In this document: positions 12,911 to 25,584 of the stretch, piece after piece | Layout: every line of letters starts with the position of its first letter | How positions within the stretch are numbered: position 1 is the first letter of the stretch | Origin: Magnolia sinica | Lineage: Eukaryota; Streptophyta; Magnoliopsida; Magnoliales; Magnoliaceae | DNA length: 64,000 nt | Assembly: GCF_029962835.1 (NCBI RefSeq) | Contig: NC_080577.1 | Coordinates: forward strand, 4,960,001-5,024,000 | Direction of reading: 5' to 3' | The notes under the pieces: model-generated | What the model was told of the DNA's origin: nothing | What the model saw: the letters and a program-made list of their open reading frames with translations, nothing else | The model's database searches: none | Translations under genes and position numbers: made by a program

Positions 12911-14228
12911 ATATCAAAGAACTTTGACATGATAAGTGCATCGACATTCCAGATTATTGGGCCCCCTCTGTTGCAAGTGTATTTTTCCATGGGAGCTTTA
13001 ATACACCACAAGTGTGCGAGCATGACATATACGACTACGACCGTGTAAAGCTCTGCCTAAGAATGAGAGGAGTCCATTTGTCAACCCAGCCACATTTAAG
13101 GAAGCAAATGCATATGTTAACATTGAAATATTTCTAATATTATGGCCCACCTGTTGAATAGACTAAATTTAATCTTAAGAGAGAATAGCAACTCTAAAGG
13201 GTTTTTCTTTTCATGTGTGGGTAGTCAGCATCTCCACCGAATCACTTTATGAGATAGTGACTCAATCGTTGTACCTTTAATGGGAGTCGGAGCTTACCCA
13301 ACAAGGAATTTGGCTACCGCAGGACATCTGCAATTTAGACCTAGCTTCCATCAGCATTCAAGAACCTGTGATGGTGTGTATACGGCATGCCTTGTATATG
13401 TGTGTGGACTTAGAAAAGCTCTTCCAGTGAAGCCCAAATGCTTGGTTTCAGACTCACCCATCTATTACTTGGGCTTTAGTTATGGCTCAGGGTGTATTAT
13501 TAGCCAGAAATGGCTTATAACGGATCTTGGGCCTGACCTGTTTATATTCAACTGTCGAAATTAAACCATGGTTCTTCAGCTGGACAATTCAATATTGTTC
13601 ATCCCCTGAGTTTTAGATTTGATTTGAGACCAGATGAGTTGGCCTGAGTGACCAGGACTTAAATCCTTGAATTAAAATTAAACTGTCCACTAAAAAGACA
13701 CCCCTAATCTTAACCTTAAAAACAAACAGATTGGAGATGTACGGTTTGAAACGAATCCATGGTTGCAAAATAGGGGTTTTTGAACTTACATTTCATTGAC
13801 ACCATACTAAGGAATCTTCTAACTATCTCCATAAATCTCAATTTGGTGTAACCTCATCATAGGGGTGAAAGTGGGCCATGCTGAATTGTGCTGATAATGG
13901 GCCAGTGTGCTTCGGCCCAAGGAAAAAGGCTTGTGGATCATCCCTGTGCAGGAGTAGGATGGGCCAGGGCCTATTTAATTAGCTCATGACTCTGAAAAGC
14001 CATGGTCTTCCACAAAAGTGGGTGACTAGGCTCGGGCCAGATTTGGGTCCAATCAGTCGTTGGTCTACGCTTGGGTCGAGGCGAATGGTTCATCATGTTG
14101 GGCCCAGTCCGGCTCAGTCCCATCCATTGACATCTGTAATTAGGTGACCACAACCAACATTTGTCGTTGTAGTAGAAAAAAGGACGCGAATTTTCTGCAA
14201 CAGTTGTTGTGGTAGGGAGCCCGTGCAA
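12911..14228. other. intergenic, no gene seen
   Basis: No supported gene. From 13860 (TAGGGGTGAAAGTGGGCC) to about 14110 the sequence is rich in GGGCC/GGCCC words and starts like the TAGGGGTG hAT-type ends seen elsewhere, but I could not find a matching right end or target duplication. The rest is unremarkable. Confidence 0.5.
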
Positions 14229-14610
14229 CCAAAAGCTCTGTGGGGTCCACAGTGACTTTTTTTTTTTTTACTTAAACTCCGTCCATCCGTTTGAGTCAGA
14301 ACATGTTAGAACGTAAGCCCAAAAGTCAAGCGTATCCTACACTCAAGCGGGCTGCATCACAACGGAAAACAGTGAGTTGGGAACACCCACCGTTGAAACC
14401 TTAGTAGGGCCAACCATGGTATTTATATGCCATCCAACCCGTTCACAAGGTGAGTCCCACCAGGATGAAGGGAAAGCACAAAAATCATCCTGATCCGAAA
14501 CATCGGTGGGTCTCGAGAAGATTTCAAAGGTGGATATCCTCATCCCCACCGTTTCCTGTGGTACGATGGCCCGCGAGTTTTGGATCTACCCAGAACGACG
14601 GACGGGGATT
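14229..14610. repeat. long-TIR element, copy 1 (degenerate)
   Basis: Carries the marker words of a family repeated throughout the window: CCGTCCATCCG at the left, a central CACCGTTGAAACC block, and a CACCGTTTCCTGTGG block on the right that is the inverted complement of the left arm. The right arm ends early. The 280-bp Mutator-like element at 14632 lies beside its broken right end. Confidence 0.65.
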
Positions 14611-14631
14611 TCCTGCGAAACTCTTTGGAAC

Positions 14632-14911
14632 GAGAAATTGACCACTGTAAACGCCACCTTTTACCCGGCGTCTTTTCAACGCGCTCCCAAACTTTACTTT
14701 CCCAAAGTAAACAGTACGGACACACTATTTGCAGACGAAAATACCCTTGTATTCACTGTGGCAAAATACCTATGGCTACGGTTATAATCCGTAGCAATAT
14801 TTTCATCAACAACTAGTATACATATGGAATGGTTAACTTCGAGAAAGTAAAGTTTTAAAGCGCGTTGTAAGACGCTGGGTAAAAGGTGGCACATACAGTG
14901 GTCAATTTCTC
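14632..14911. mobile_element. Mutator-like MITE, 280 bp
   Basis: Terminal inverted repeats of about 70 bp start GAGAAATTGACCACTGTA and differ at a few positions between arms. The flanks are a 9-bp target duplication, CTTTGGAAC at 14623-14631 and CTTTGGGAC at 14912-14920, with one mismatch. Long TIRs beginning GAG plus a 9-bp duplication are diagnostic of the Mutator superfamily. There is no coding capacity; overlapping short frames here come from the inverted arms. Confidence 0.88.
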
Positions 14912-14945
14912 CTTTGGGACGAAGTTCCTCCTCATGGTATGCTAC

Positions 14946-15815
14946 ATGGGGCCTACCATGATGTTTCTTAAAAATTCACTCGGTCCATCCGTTTTCATGG
15001 ATCATTTTAAGTATTAGAGCAAGAATTAGTTGGATCCAAAACTCAAGTGGGCCGCACAAGAGGAAACAGTGGAGATTCATTGACCACCCTTTAAACATTT
15101 GTATGGCCATGAAAGTTTAGTATAAGGCTAGTGGTTTTGTGTTCTCACTTCATCTCAATGAGAATTAACTTATAAACAGTTTGGATGGCATATAAACATC
15201 AAGATAGAGCTTTATGAAGGTTTCAACGGTGGAAAACTCTTTCTCCAGCTTTCCTTCAGGCATGGATGCCTTTAGTTAGAGTTGTACACTAAATGAGTTA
15301 GCTAGGTTAGCTCGTTCAACTCGGATTCGAGCCAATTTTTTAAACTAGTTCTAGCTTGCCCGAGCCGAACTCAGATCGAATCACACCTGGATAGAACTAG
15401 TTCAGTCATTCAATTATTTTAATATTGATATTGCTCACCAAGTGTTTGATGAAATGATCAATAAAGTGCCGACAGGTGGCAAGGAATGTACGAATATGAA
15501 ACAAATACTACTGTATCTTAATTTTTATATTGCCTACCAAGTGTTTTGATGAAATACATGTAAATTGTTGCCGTTGTATAAGAAAATGCTGCTCAAGCTC
15601 AACTTCATCTCGAATGCTACAAACTGGCCCAAACTCCTGACCAAATCGGGCCGGGCTAGCCAGTCAGGCTCAAGGACTGAGCCAAGCCGAGTTCAAGCTG
15701 GGTCACACGGTTCAACTCGTGTACAACTCTACCTTTAGTTTAGGATCCACCTGATTTTTGGCATCATCTCCAGAATGATTTGAAAAAACGGACGAACGGG
15801 TTGGATTTTTCATAT
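14946..15815. repeat. long-TIR element, copy 2, split by a hAT element
   Basis: The left arm (GGGGCCTACCATGATG, then GGTCCATCCG) and centre (TTTGGATGGCATATAAACAT) are intact to 15276. The sequence resumes at 15740 with the right-arm words GATCCACCTGATTTTTGG and ACGGACGAACGGG. The hAT element at 15277-15731 is inserted in the right arm, so this copy is older than that insertion. Confidence 0.75.
15277..15731. mobile_element. non-autonomous hAT-type element, 455 bp
   Basis: Perfect 13-bp terminal inverted repeats (TAGAGTTGTACAC) and a perfect 8-bp target duplication CCTTTAGT at 15269-15276 and 15732-15739. The interior near both ends is rich in GAGCTCG/AACTCG-like words, including AGCTAGGTTAGCTCG, shared with the element at 52697-53239. 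No transposase. It sits inside a long-TIR element. Confidence 0.9.
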
Positions 15816-15839
15816 CATATCCCTGCGTAGCATCCTTGC

Positions 15840-17330
15840 GCAGGAACTTCCTGGAAATCAGCGTCCCAAAACTACCTAGCACGCGTAGCTGATGGAGGGA
15901 GCGGATGGCGCACAGACATCACGTTGGCCACAAGGGAGGAATCCAACATGCCTCTCACCTGCTTTCGCATTAACCGTTGCGTTTTCAACGTCTCGAATAA
16001 CGTGTTAGCGTGGGAAGTAACGTGGATGGCTAGTCTCATTCGCTCGAGTGCACTTTAAATGTGCATTATCCTCAAACGTGGGAATATGGAAAGCGTGTTA
16101 GAGATCTGAGCCGCATGTTTGACAAACACCAACGATATGAATACCATGTCTAGGAAAACAGGTCTATGTAATCAGTGGATGGGCCACACCTAAGAAAAAT
16201 AAATAAAATCCAATGGTTCAAAATATGAGTGCATGTGTGGCCCACTTTGCAATCACGTTTCCATCATCTTAGATTCACGGAACCCAAACAATACAGATAG
16301 CTTGACAAGCAGGTCCAATCTGGTGCACGTGTGACTTCATTACACGTGTGATGCGAGTGCACTTTCAACGCGTAATAGACCGAGTGCGTTTCCCATCCCG
16401 GAGAGGGAAGAAGCTCACCCGTCCAATCCGACTTGGGCCTCTCAGTTATACCCACGTCCTTATCCAGAATTGCGAAAAGGCCATTCCCAGAATCCACTGG
16501 AATTGATAGAGTTTGTTGCTGCACACGCATCGGCAAACCCTTCTCGTGCACACGACAGCATATGTGTGTAAGATCGGATCTTTCCATTATGTGACAAGAA
16601 CCGTCCAGATCATCTCACCCAAAAATCAGATAGGTTTACTACTAATGTTGCCCACGATATACAAAACAAAAATGGACGGCCAGAAAATAAAATCATTTAG
16701 ACATTCCAATCTATTTCACATACTCCGCCAATCCGATTTTGATAAGATATTCTAAAAACTGTGGGCCATCTCATGGAAAGCTTGGATCACTTAAATATGC
16801 GCCGCACGTGTAATGAATGGCGTGTGGCCATTCTAAAGCTTTTACGAGGTGCTTTTCGTAAATTCATATTCAAGCCGTAATCGTCAAGCAGTTGAGATTC
16901 CTCATCTCACTTTCCTCGACGCAGCTACTGCGTTTCTCTCCTCTAATGAGAGGCGCTTTGTCATTTGGGGGGAAAGTGGTTACGCCGTCTTCCTAACATG
17001 CGCCGCAGCTACACGTTCCAAAAGCCAACAATCCTCCACCTCAGAATTTGGAAGTTTCTTAGCTCGGGCGGAGGTTTCTAAATCGGCTTTCAAGCGAAAA
17101 GGCTGGCCCATTTGATGGACGGATAAGGTTCGCTTTAGAAAAGGTATGTCTGTCTTTAGCGCCTCTTTTCCTTTCGATGAGTTACATGATCCTCGTCCGA
17201 GGATTTGCTTAATATCCTCTCGTTTTTAGTTTGTGGTCCGTGGATTTTTGGCAAATGGTCCAGTTATCCGAACCGTTCATCTGATGGCTCTCAGAATGGA
17301 TGGATGGACCAAGCCTTGTTTCCACCAGAA
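15840..17330. other. intergenic, no gene seen
   Basis: Mixed-composition intergenic DNA. An 88-residue open frame at 16849-17115 has no motif I recognise and lacks a convincing splice or promoter context. Several GTGGGCC/GGCCCAC words hint at further decayed inverted-repeat elements, but I could not delimit them. Confidence 0.45.
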
Positions 17331-17338
17331 TTTTGGAC

Positions 17339-17781
17339 CCGGATTGTGTACTACCCCGCCTGTTCTGAGCTTGGCATAGGTTGGGGGTCTGGGCCCACCG
17401 TGATGTATGGTTTTTATCCACACCGTACATCCATTTTGCTATATGATTTTTGGGTATTAGGCAAAAAATGAGTTGGATCTAAGGCTCAAGTGGACCACAC
17501 CACTGGAAGCAGCGGTGATAATGATAAAGTCACATAGACGGAAAACAAAAATATCAGCTTGATGGGGAACTTCTGCGGCTCTCGAAAAGTTTTTAATGGT
17601 GGCCGTTCAATCCCTATTGTGTGGTCAAATTGAGGAATGGATCTGTATGATTTTTGGGCTTCTACCATTAAATGATATGAAAAAATAGATGGACGGTGTG
17701 GATAAATCCATACATTATGGTGGGGCCCTCAGAGCCGCAGCCTGTGCTGGGACAGGCGGGGCCAGTATCAATCCGCATCCG
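17339..17781. repeat. long-TIR element, copy 3
   Basis: The two ends are inverted: GGATTGTGTACTACCCCGCC at the left against a complement ending GGCCAGTATCAATCC at the right. Core arms: GGGCCCACCGTGATGTATGG at 17394 and the complementary block ending at about 17730 (TACATTATGGTGGGGCCC). The arms contain TCCACACCGTACATCCATT and its inverse. Length about 440 bp, non-coding. Confidence 0.75.
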
Positions 17782-17789
17782 ATAAATTT

Positions 17790-18605
17790 GGGTCGTGATT
17801 CTTCCGCTGTGTCCGGGTTTTACTAGGGTCAGGTGGCACCGTGCCAAGTGTCTGGTTTTCACCTTTGTATTGCATTTAAAATTATAATCTGAACCGTTCA
17901 TGTTCCGTGCTACCCAAGTTATTTTAAGAAACATTTGTTGAATGGCTGATTGTCAATGAAGATGAATATTTAATGGCCCATATTCTAATTCAAGATTTAA
18001 ACAAAAAAAAAAAAAAAAAAACCATCATCATTAATGAAGCATGATTGTAAGATTATAGCTTCCATACGGTGGTACTGAGAACATGAACCGTTCAGATCAA
18101 TTCAAAAAACAATCCCCACGTAATCCAGCCCTGATCAGCTTGAAAAGGCCAGTGTAGTGGTCCTGTAGGGCCCAACCTCTTAAGGAAAAGACTTAAATGA
18201 TCAAACGTCGAAAACAATTCAATCTAACAATTTCTGTTATATCTTCCATCCATCGTATCAGCAGCTTGTCGATCGTTATTTCTTTTTTGTTTATCTTTTA
18301 TGATGGTGGCCCACTTGATTATTGGCCAACAGACCAGGTAGGTGAGACAGGATACTGATTTCCGCCTTGATACACCTGCTATTATGACAAACATGTGACA
18401 GTTCTTCAATTGGGACCACGGAAAACGTACTGGGGCTGAAATATAAAGCCGGGAGAATCGTTGAAATAGAATAGCCAATGGTAAAAGCGTGGCCCATCTG
18501 ATGAGTGGATCAGCTCATTTTCTTGCCTTGGCCTGTTAACAGTGGGCCTTGATGAATGGCATATGTCTTGCATACAATCCTCTAACCATCCCTTCAAACT
18601 CCCAT
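17790..18605. other. intergenic, no gene seen
   Basis: No gene. A poly(A) run of about 20 bp lies at 18002-18021. Nothing else is structured enough to name. Confidence 0.5.
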
Positions 18606-18612
18606 CTGCAGA

Positions 18613-19172
18613 TGGACTTGGGGGTCGTTTGGCACCATGGATTAAATTCCCTGATATGTTTAGCACCATAAACAAACTGCCAGTTTCATCTAAAATCCTT
18701 CCAAAAGTTGCACTAGTGTAACATGTGTGGCACTAGGCTATTAATCTACTGGTCACATGGCCCCACTAATGATATTCCAAAACAATTAGATTATCAATTA
18801 TATCACTATAATCACTTTATTACGATGATTTGTACCGTCCAAACATTATCTATTTAAATCAATGGTTAAAAATCCTTGGTTAATCACTCTGAAGTGATCT
18901 TGTGCTTGTGGCTCATCCAAGACTTGGAATTTCATCATTTTCAGGCAGAGTGTATATTTCAGCGAGCTTATTATAACCATTGTGTCAAATATTACATATG
19001 TACACTAATTAAAGATAATAAAATTAATTTAATAATTAAATTAAATCCCTATAAATATACTATGCATAGCTACTTTTAAATTTAAGTGGATTTGAATATA
19101 AGTGCCAAACAAGGATTTCAAATATAGGGTTTCTGAAAATAAGGGGTTTCAAATCCACGCTCCAAAACAGGC
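18613..19172. repeat. possible MITE with GTTTGG-type ends
   Basis: The left end (GGGGTCGTTTGGCACCATGG) and the complement of the right end (GGGCCTGTTTTGGAGCGTGG) are similar inverted repeats of about 22 bp. The interior is AT-rich. A target duplication is not clear, so superfamily (PIF/Harbinger or hAT) is open. Confidence 0.4.
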
Positions 19173-19179
19173 CCTTAGC

Positions 19180-22100
19180 AATATCCCATCCTAGCTAATT
19201 TTCAGTAGCAAATCTTATGGTTATTTAATATTCTGTCATAGTGTGATGATGGCTTATACGCTCGTTCTCAAAAGTTGTGCACGTGTCATGCATGTAAATC
19301 AAATTCAAATTCAAGGAACCATACATAAATCATGGCCCTAAAAGCAAATCGATGAGATGATTTTTCCCTAATTAACATTTGTTTGTTAAAGTCTGACGGC
19401 TAATCATTCTGTACTTTAACCGTCCATTAGATGTCCAGCAATCAGCCAATCAAATGTCAAACTGTCTTGAATGTGAGACTGTGGAACCCATCCTCCGTGA
19501 TGTGGGGCCCAAAAAAAGCGGGTCCACTCATCAGGTGGTCACGCTCGTACGAGAAAAGGGTAGTTAATGAGCCAACGGTTAACGTACTATGCTGTACTGA
19601 CATGCCTGGCCGGCTTAATGAATGGACCTGCTTGAATTTTTTGGCTAGCATGCTTTCATTGCTAGTCCTACCTAATGAACGGCCAGGATCATGTCTGGTA
19701 TCTACAATCATCTTGTTTTAAACTCGCTTGACCACCTCTCCTAAAAAACGACAGAGCCATTACATTGACCAGACAAAGGTACGGTGGACCCACATTTTGA
19801 CGATGCAATCTGTTTATCTGATGGACCTCATGATGGGGCGATCCATACCGTAATATCTATCACATCAGATGATCCAAGCCGTCCAGTGGAGATGAGCTGG
19901 CCATTGAACCGGGATAGACGTGGACCGATCGCCAACTTCATTCGTTTCTTTTACCTTTGTTTTGGTCCACCATTTCTAGCATATGAAACGGAGACGATCC
20001 CCTCGAGGTGGGACCCTCATTAGAGTTATTTGCCTTTCTGGGAAAGTGTTGTAATGCACTTAAATTGTACAAATGGCAGACATGGGACTTAAATGAATCT
20101 GTCAAAGTCATGGGCCCACTGTAGATGGAACGGTTTTGACCATTGATTAGTCGACACTTTATTATTATTATTATTATTGAGATGGCACTATTTTTAACTT
20201 TACTCACCCATTAGCTGTACCTAATCAGTATATATTCCATCCGAACGGATATTTTTGCCAATTAATTTGGAATGTTGGACAACTACGAGCATTTTAAAAA
20301 TATTTAAAGAAATTTAAATGAAGTTAGAAGTATTTATGTTCAAGTAATTACAGCTAAGATTTTAGGATAAATGCCTCTCTGAGGTTTATATTTTCTGAAA
20401 AACACAAGTAAAAAACATCAATGCACCAATTTTATTTCCCTCAAAGCCGACATTTACCAAGTGCACTTGGTTATGGGCAGGAGTTTCATGAATAGAGAGT
20501 TGTGGGTAGAATTATCGTGAGATTCACTCCGTCCATCAGGTTTGCTATCCCATTTCAACTATTTTGATGCAAGAATCATTCATAACGAAAGAAGACCCCA
20601 TCATAGAAAGTAGGTAGAAAGGAATGTCCGCCATTTGTTTTATATAGAACTTACCGTGGTGTGGCGTTTATGTGCCGATCAATCAATTCATCTGATTTGC
20701 TTTTGTTTGCTAAGAGTTACAATATTTCATGACTTATGTGAGCTGTATATGCTCACATGTAAAATATTAAGTTTTAAGTATAACATTATAGACAGGTCAA
20801 TCTAAAATAAATCTTTTGGCGCTCAATTTGTTTCCTATCACATGCAATGTGTGTGGATGTGACAAAATCGATAAAGCAACTTAATTCAAATTGATCAATT
20901 TTGACTCTAAGTGTCAAAATAAACAAGTTCAATATGAATACATGATCGACTTTTGAAAAGATTAATCACTTACTCAGCTACTTGTATAATTTTTAAATAA
21001 TCAAGAGATATTAATAATGTAAGGTTATTTCTCTAAAAATGGATTACATTGTGCCTTCCACTAGAAAAGATTTTTTAAAATACTAGTGCAACCAAACAAA
21101 AGTAAAAACTCATAATCAGTCATTAGGAGTGAGTATAAGAATACATCTCTTGAAAGAACTATGTGATATTTGATAAAGAATAAATCTAGCATCTGAACAT
21201 AAATTTGAATTATAATAAAAAATTATGGTTAAAAATTATTGTTACTGTATTATCGCAACTCTTAAGATAAGTTAAGAGAAAGCAAATTGATAGATTTGGT
21301 TTGATCAAATTTGAAGATGATTGTTGATTGTTGGATTTTTTTTATACAAATTTTTTTTAAAAATTATAAAATTCTCAAATATTATGTTTTTCTATATGAT
21401 TCTTTTATTACTCCAATAATTATAGTAGTTGAAAAGTTTATTTATTTATTTATTTATTATTATTATTATTATTTTTAATGTTTTCCTTTTATGACAGCTC
21501 ATCTTATGTTAATAAAGTTCTATTGCATTTCTTAGTCACCTTGTGTATTTTGAACTGTTTGATCGTGTTTTTCTCTTCGCCTGTTAAATTCCCGTATAAC
21601 TCAGCCACATCACTTTGTCAACCATCTACTTGTATGTAAAATTAAAGTTAAGTCAACCATGATTTCGTGAAAAAAGAGGTCCTAATAGTTTAAGGAAATT
21701 TCTACCTACCTTCTATTTCCTATGCAATGTCATATGTCACCGACTATTAGCTTTTTTCTAAATGACCAGAAATAAATTACAACATAATCGACTTGACTTT
21801 TAAAATCGTGGCTAAACAAGGTATAATTTACCATGAATGGTGTAGCTTTTATGCATATTAAGTCATTCATACGACATTAGTGGAAGAAATCCTCCTAAAT
21901 ACTTAGGTAAGGCACACAGGTATTTTTAACTATCCCTCGACCTTATCTCTCTTCTTTTCTCTCATTGATGCATTAGCCAATTAGCCACTAGTGCATAACA
22001 CATAGGTTGAGTATAGCCCAAATGAAGCCCTTGATATGGATGAGTGGTAATGTTAGAATAAAACTTAAAAATGAACATGTCCAATAAATTTACAAAAACC

Positions 22101-22790
22101 CAACAACCAATGAGACGAGAGAAAGTAGGCTTGGAGGGTTTGAGCATGTGCATCGGAGCCAAGGTCTATGAATGGGTCAAATGGGCCAACCGATGCGCAT
22201 TTAATCAATTGTGGGATAAGAATCCATGGTCCAATCAACTGACAGCCGACCGTTAACCAGAGGTCATGATTGCGAATTGATCTGATTTTGGGTCCATGCC
22301 CTTTACTGCGGATCCACTATTTTAACGGTTTGGATTCAAGTACATAAATGCCAATCTACAATGGCGTTGGATTCATGCCTGCAAGTCTCGGTCGAGTCCC
22401 ATCCTCTGCAGGGCCTAAAACACCTAATAAACCCTTTGATGCCTACCAAGTTTAAAACGAAAAATCCACTCCATCTAACGGTCAACGATGAGATACTCAA
22501 TATGTTTATGAAAATAATGGTTGAAAAGTCCTGCACGTCCTTTTCACCGTGCATAGATCATTTACACTGTGGGTCCCTCCTGACGTATGGTTCTGATGCC
22601 ATCCACGTGTACCTTCGCATGCCGAGGAATGTGGGGCCAACAAACCTCTGTAAAAAGAAATTCTCTGCTTTTTTATTTAGTAATTGTTTCATGTTATTAT
22701 TGACATTGTCAGAAATGCTGCATTAAATACAGTGGTCCAATTAGATTGCACCAAGTTGGGTTTAGCTGCCTGAGAGAGGATCCCGATTCA
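19180..22790. other. intergenic, AT-rich, no gene seen
   Basis: No supported gene in 3.6 kb. Around 19225-19330 there is a half-copy of the GTGTGATG-GCTTATACGC palindromic family (see 60338-60704). Positions 20159-20178 and about 21448-21473 are ATT trinucleotide repeats. From about 20220 to 22000 the DNA is notably AT-rich and low-complexity. The 121-residue frame near 22361-22726 shows no domain. Confidence 0.5.
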
Positions 22791-22794
22791 AAGT

Positions 22795-23245
22795 TTTCCC
22801 AACACACTGCAGCCCTGACCGTGGGGCCCACCTTGATGAATGTGTAATATATTCACACATTACATCTGTTTTTTTCCGATCATTTTAGTGAATAAGACAA
22901 AAAATAAGGTAGATCCAAATTTCATGTGGACCACATTATAGGAAACATTAGTGATTGGCCATTAAAAACTTTGATCAAGATGTTATTTACTTTTTTCTTC
23001 CTTCATCCAGATTTTACTGACCTTATCACGGTGTGACTTAGGAAGTTGTTAAATGTGGAAGTTCAATAAATGATATTTCCTGTGGTACGGTCCAGCTTAG
23101 ATTTGTATCTGCTTGGTTTTTGGGATCATCCTATGAAATGAAATGTATGGACGGTGTGGATAAACCACATAAGCATCAAGCTGGGCCCTACGGTCAGGAC
23201 CGCACCGTGTTGGGTAAGGCCGGGCCGCACCCAATCCGTTCCACT
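22795..23245. repeat. long-TIR element, copy 4
   Basis: Left arm: CCTGACCGTGGGGCCCACC followed by TTGATGAATGTGTAATATAT. The right arm is its inverse, ending CTGGGCCCTACGGTCAGG and then a GCACCGTGTTGGG tail that pairs with CCCAACACACTGC on the left. The interior contains the family words CCACATTATAGGAAAC and CTTCATCCAG. Non-coding. Confidence 0.75.
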
Positions 23246-23284
23246 CTGAAGATTAATCCGCTAATTAATTCAGATCTAAGAAAG

Positions 23285-23990
23285 TCTTTGATGCTCTCAC
23301 AGAGTGTGATGGCTGATACGCATATTCTTGGAAAATGCATACGTGGCATGCAGATAACTCAACTGAAACCATCCAAACTATGGGTTCCAGTTTAGATGTA
23401 TCATGAACTAAAAATAAATCTCGTTTAATTATCTAACTATTGGATTAGTGGACATTTATTGAACGGTTAAAAACAGAAAAATCCGACGGTCATAATTCCA
23501 CTAACAAGTGTCAAAAACAGAACTTAGGATCATGGCATGCAACTTAGAAGCAGTGGCCTCCATAATTTTGACCGTAAAAATTTTAGCTAACATATGCCAC
23601 CTGTACATTTTCTGAGTGCCTGCGTATCAAGCGTCAAAGTCCGCCAGAGTATCAATAAGGGGAGAGTCATGTAATAAATGGACTCAAATTAAACCGACTG
23701 AATTGTGGAACCCACCGTCCCTAAATCTCAATCCCAAAATCAGGTTTGATGAAAAATCCTAACCGCTGGTTTATAGATTTATTGAAAAATATATATATTT
23801 TTAATTTAACCGTCCAATAAATATTTTCCAATCCTGTAATCAAATCATCAACTAAGGGTAATTATTGGTTCATGATACATCTAAAATGTAATCATATTTC
23901 GAACATTTTGATTTGTCCTACTTGTGCAATTACAGAGTAATTTCTAAGTGCCTGCGTATCAAGATTCACACTCTGCCCGAGTATCAAATA
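23285..23990. repeat. palindromic repeat family B, compound copy
   Basis: The left end has GCTCTCACAGAGTGTGATGG then GCTGATACGC. Two right-type ends follow at 23614-23660 and 23945-23985, each containing GTGCCTGCGTATCAAG and a (C)CAGAGTATCAA-like word that are inverse complements of the left end. The presence of two right ends suggests a copy with a duplicated or nested second arm. The same family occurs at 60338-60704. Confidence 0.6.
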
Positions 23991-23999
23991 AACTCCTTG

Positions 24000-25584
24000 G
24001 TTGCTTTAAGCAGCAGAAAGAGAACTAGGTGCCTGAAAAAGCTAGCGAAAGGTTGCTTTTATCTGGGTCTGATTTCACAGTCTGAAAGAACTCTCCAGCT
24101 TTTGATATTAGCATAAATTCCATCTTTCAATTGGATCCTGGTTTCAAGGGTATGGCTCACAAGGATTTAAAAAGAAAAATGAAAAAGCTGATGATGGGTT
24201 GGATTTAATGGAAGTTGTTTTTGGAGATTTGTAGTGTTTTTCTTCAACAAAGTCCTGCTTTACAGGTCTCAGCAAAGGAAGGAAGGAAAGTAGAAGAGAA
24301 GAAGGGACAGGCTCATGAATAGCTGTTTTTTTTTTTTTTTGGTGGGTGTTGATGATGAGGAGAGATGGGCCAGATTGTCGAAATGACAGCTTTGTTGGAC
24401 TTTTCAAAGGTAGAGATTACTGAAATGTTTTATATAGGATGATGACGATGATGTTGATGACTTTTTATTAGTTTTTGGTATGTTTGGCCTTTTGGTTAGT
24501 GGTTTTTTTTTATTTTTTTTTACCCTCTTTGTGAAATTTGGTTTTTAAATTCAAGCCTTTTTTTTTTCATTCCTTTTTAACTTTTTAATTTTAATTTTTT
24601 CCACTATGGAAAAAGCTGTAATTTTTCTGGGTCTTCTTTGATTAGAATGCCAACGCTCTGGATTTATTGGTCCGCCTTATAACGGTTCTCCCCGGCGCAC
24701 GTTAGACATCTCCCATGGGCTCTGCTATAATGCGCTGCGGCGGGAGCTAGCCGCTGGGCGGGAGTCACGTTTTGCCCATGATCTGGCGGTTGGAGCGTGT
24801 GGTGGAGTTAAGATCACTGGCGAAAATTTGTTTTGACTGCGAGTCGGTTAAATCATGGTTTTAGTCCAATGGGTCTGACCATGTGACTCAGGCCAACCGC
24901 GTGATCTCACACCCGGAGCGCACGCTAGATCATGTCCTGGTTTTATGAGAAATGGGAGTGGGGCCGCTTGCAAAAGAATCCGGGCCGTATGACAGCGAAA
25001 AACCACTGTTGTGTCGTGGGCGAAGGACTTCTCTTTTCCTTTTCGAACAGATCAGCTTTTGTACTGTCTCTCCTCTCTTCTCTGAAAACCAGGGAAATAT
25101 GAAAACACCCATGATTTTCTGCAGCTTTTCTATTATGAAATCTGTCATGCAATTGATCCTGCACACACACGTGTGAGCTGCATGCTTTTGGCGATACTGG
25201 GCCATGAAAGGTGGGTAACGTACGCACCCACCAAGACAAAAAGACAAGGAAGTCATTGTTTCACTTTGATTTTTTTCCGGAAGATATGATTTTCCTCATA
25301 AAATAGCCGCTTTCTTTCAATTTCGTGAAGATGGGTTCTTTTTTCTTTTCCTTTCTTTTCTGAAATTCTACAGGTCAATTCATTTTCTTATTGCAGTTAG
25401 GAGAATTTCATGATTCCCTGTCCTCCAAACACCCACCATGATTTCGAAAAATCATGGTTCTGCACGTGGGTATGATGAATTTCTGTGATGGGTTTTGCTT
25501 GGTTTTGTTTTCTATTTGAATTTCTATCACTTCTCTCCTTCGTCATTGTGTGAGGAAGAAGAGGAGGAAGAAGAAATTTGCTGA
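24000..25584. other. upstream region of the coiled-coil gene
   Basis: No coding sequence recognised. It holds poly(T)/poly(A) runs around 24330-24350 and 24500-24600, and a GC-richer block at 24690-24790. The segment from about 25260 to 25584, with pyrimidine-rich sequence and a GAAGAAGAGGAGGAAG stretch just before the start codon, is the likely 5' untranslated region. A possible TATA-like ATAAAATA near 25299 is weak. Confidence 0.45.

Noticed and set aside
13860-14110. Another TAGGGGTG hAT-type element
   Set aside because: The left end is suggestive, but no inverted right end or 8-bp duplication could be found.
14450-14894. Cluster of overlapping 60-93-codon frames on both strands
   Set aside because: They arise from the inverted arms of the Mutator-like MITE and the adjacent long-TIR element.
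16849-17115. 88-codon frame with mixed composition
   Set aside because: Looked protein-like at first, but has no motif, no in-frame splice partner and no conserved neighbour.
22361-22726. 121-codon open frame
   Set aside because: Overlaps an antisense frame, has no motif and no promoter or splice context.
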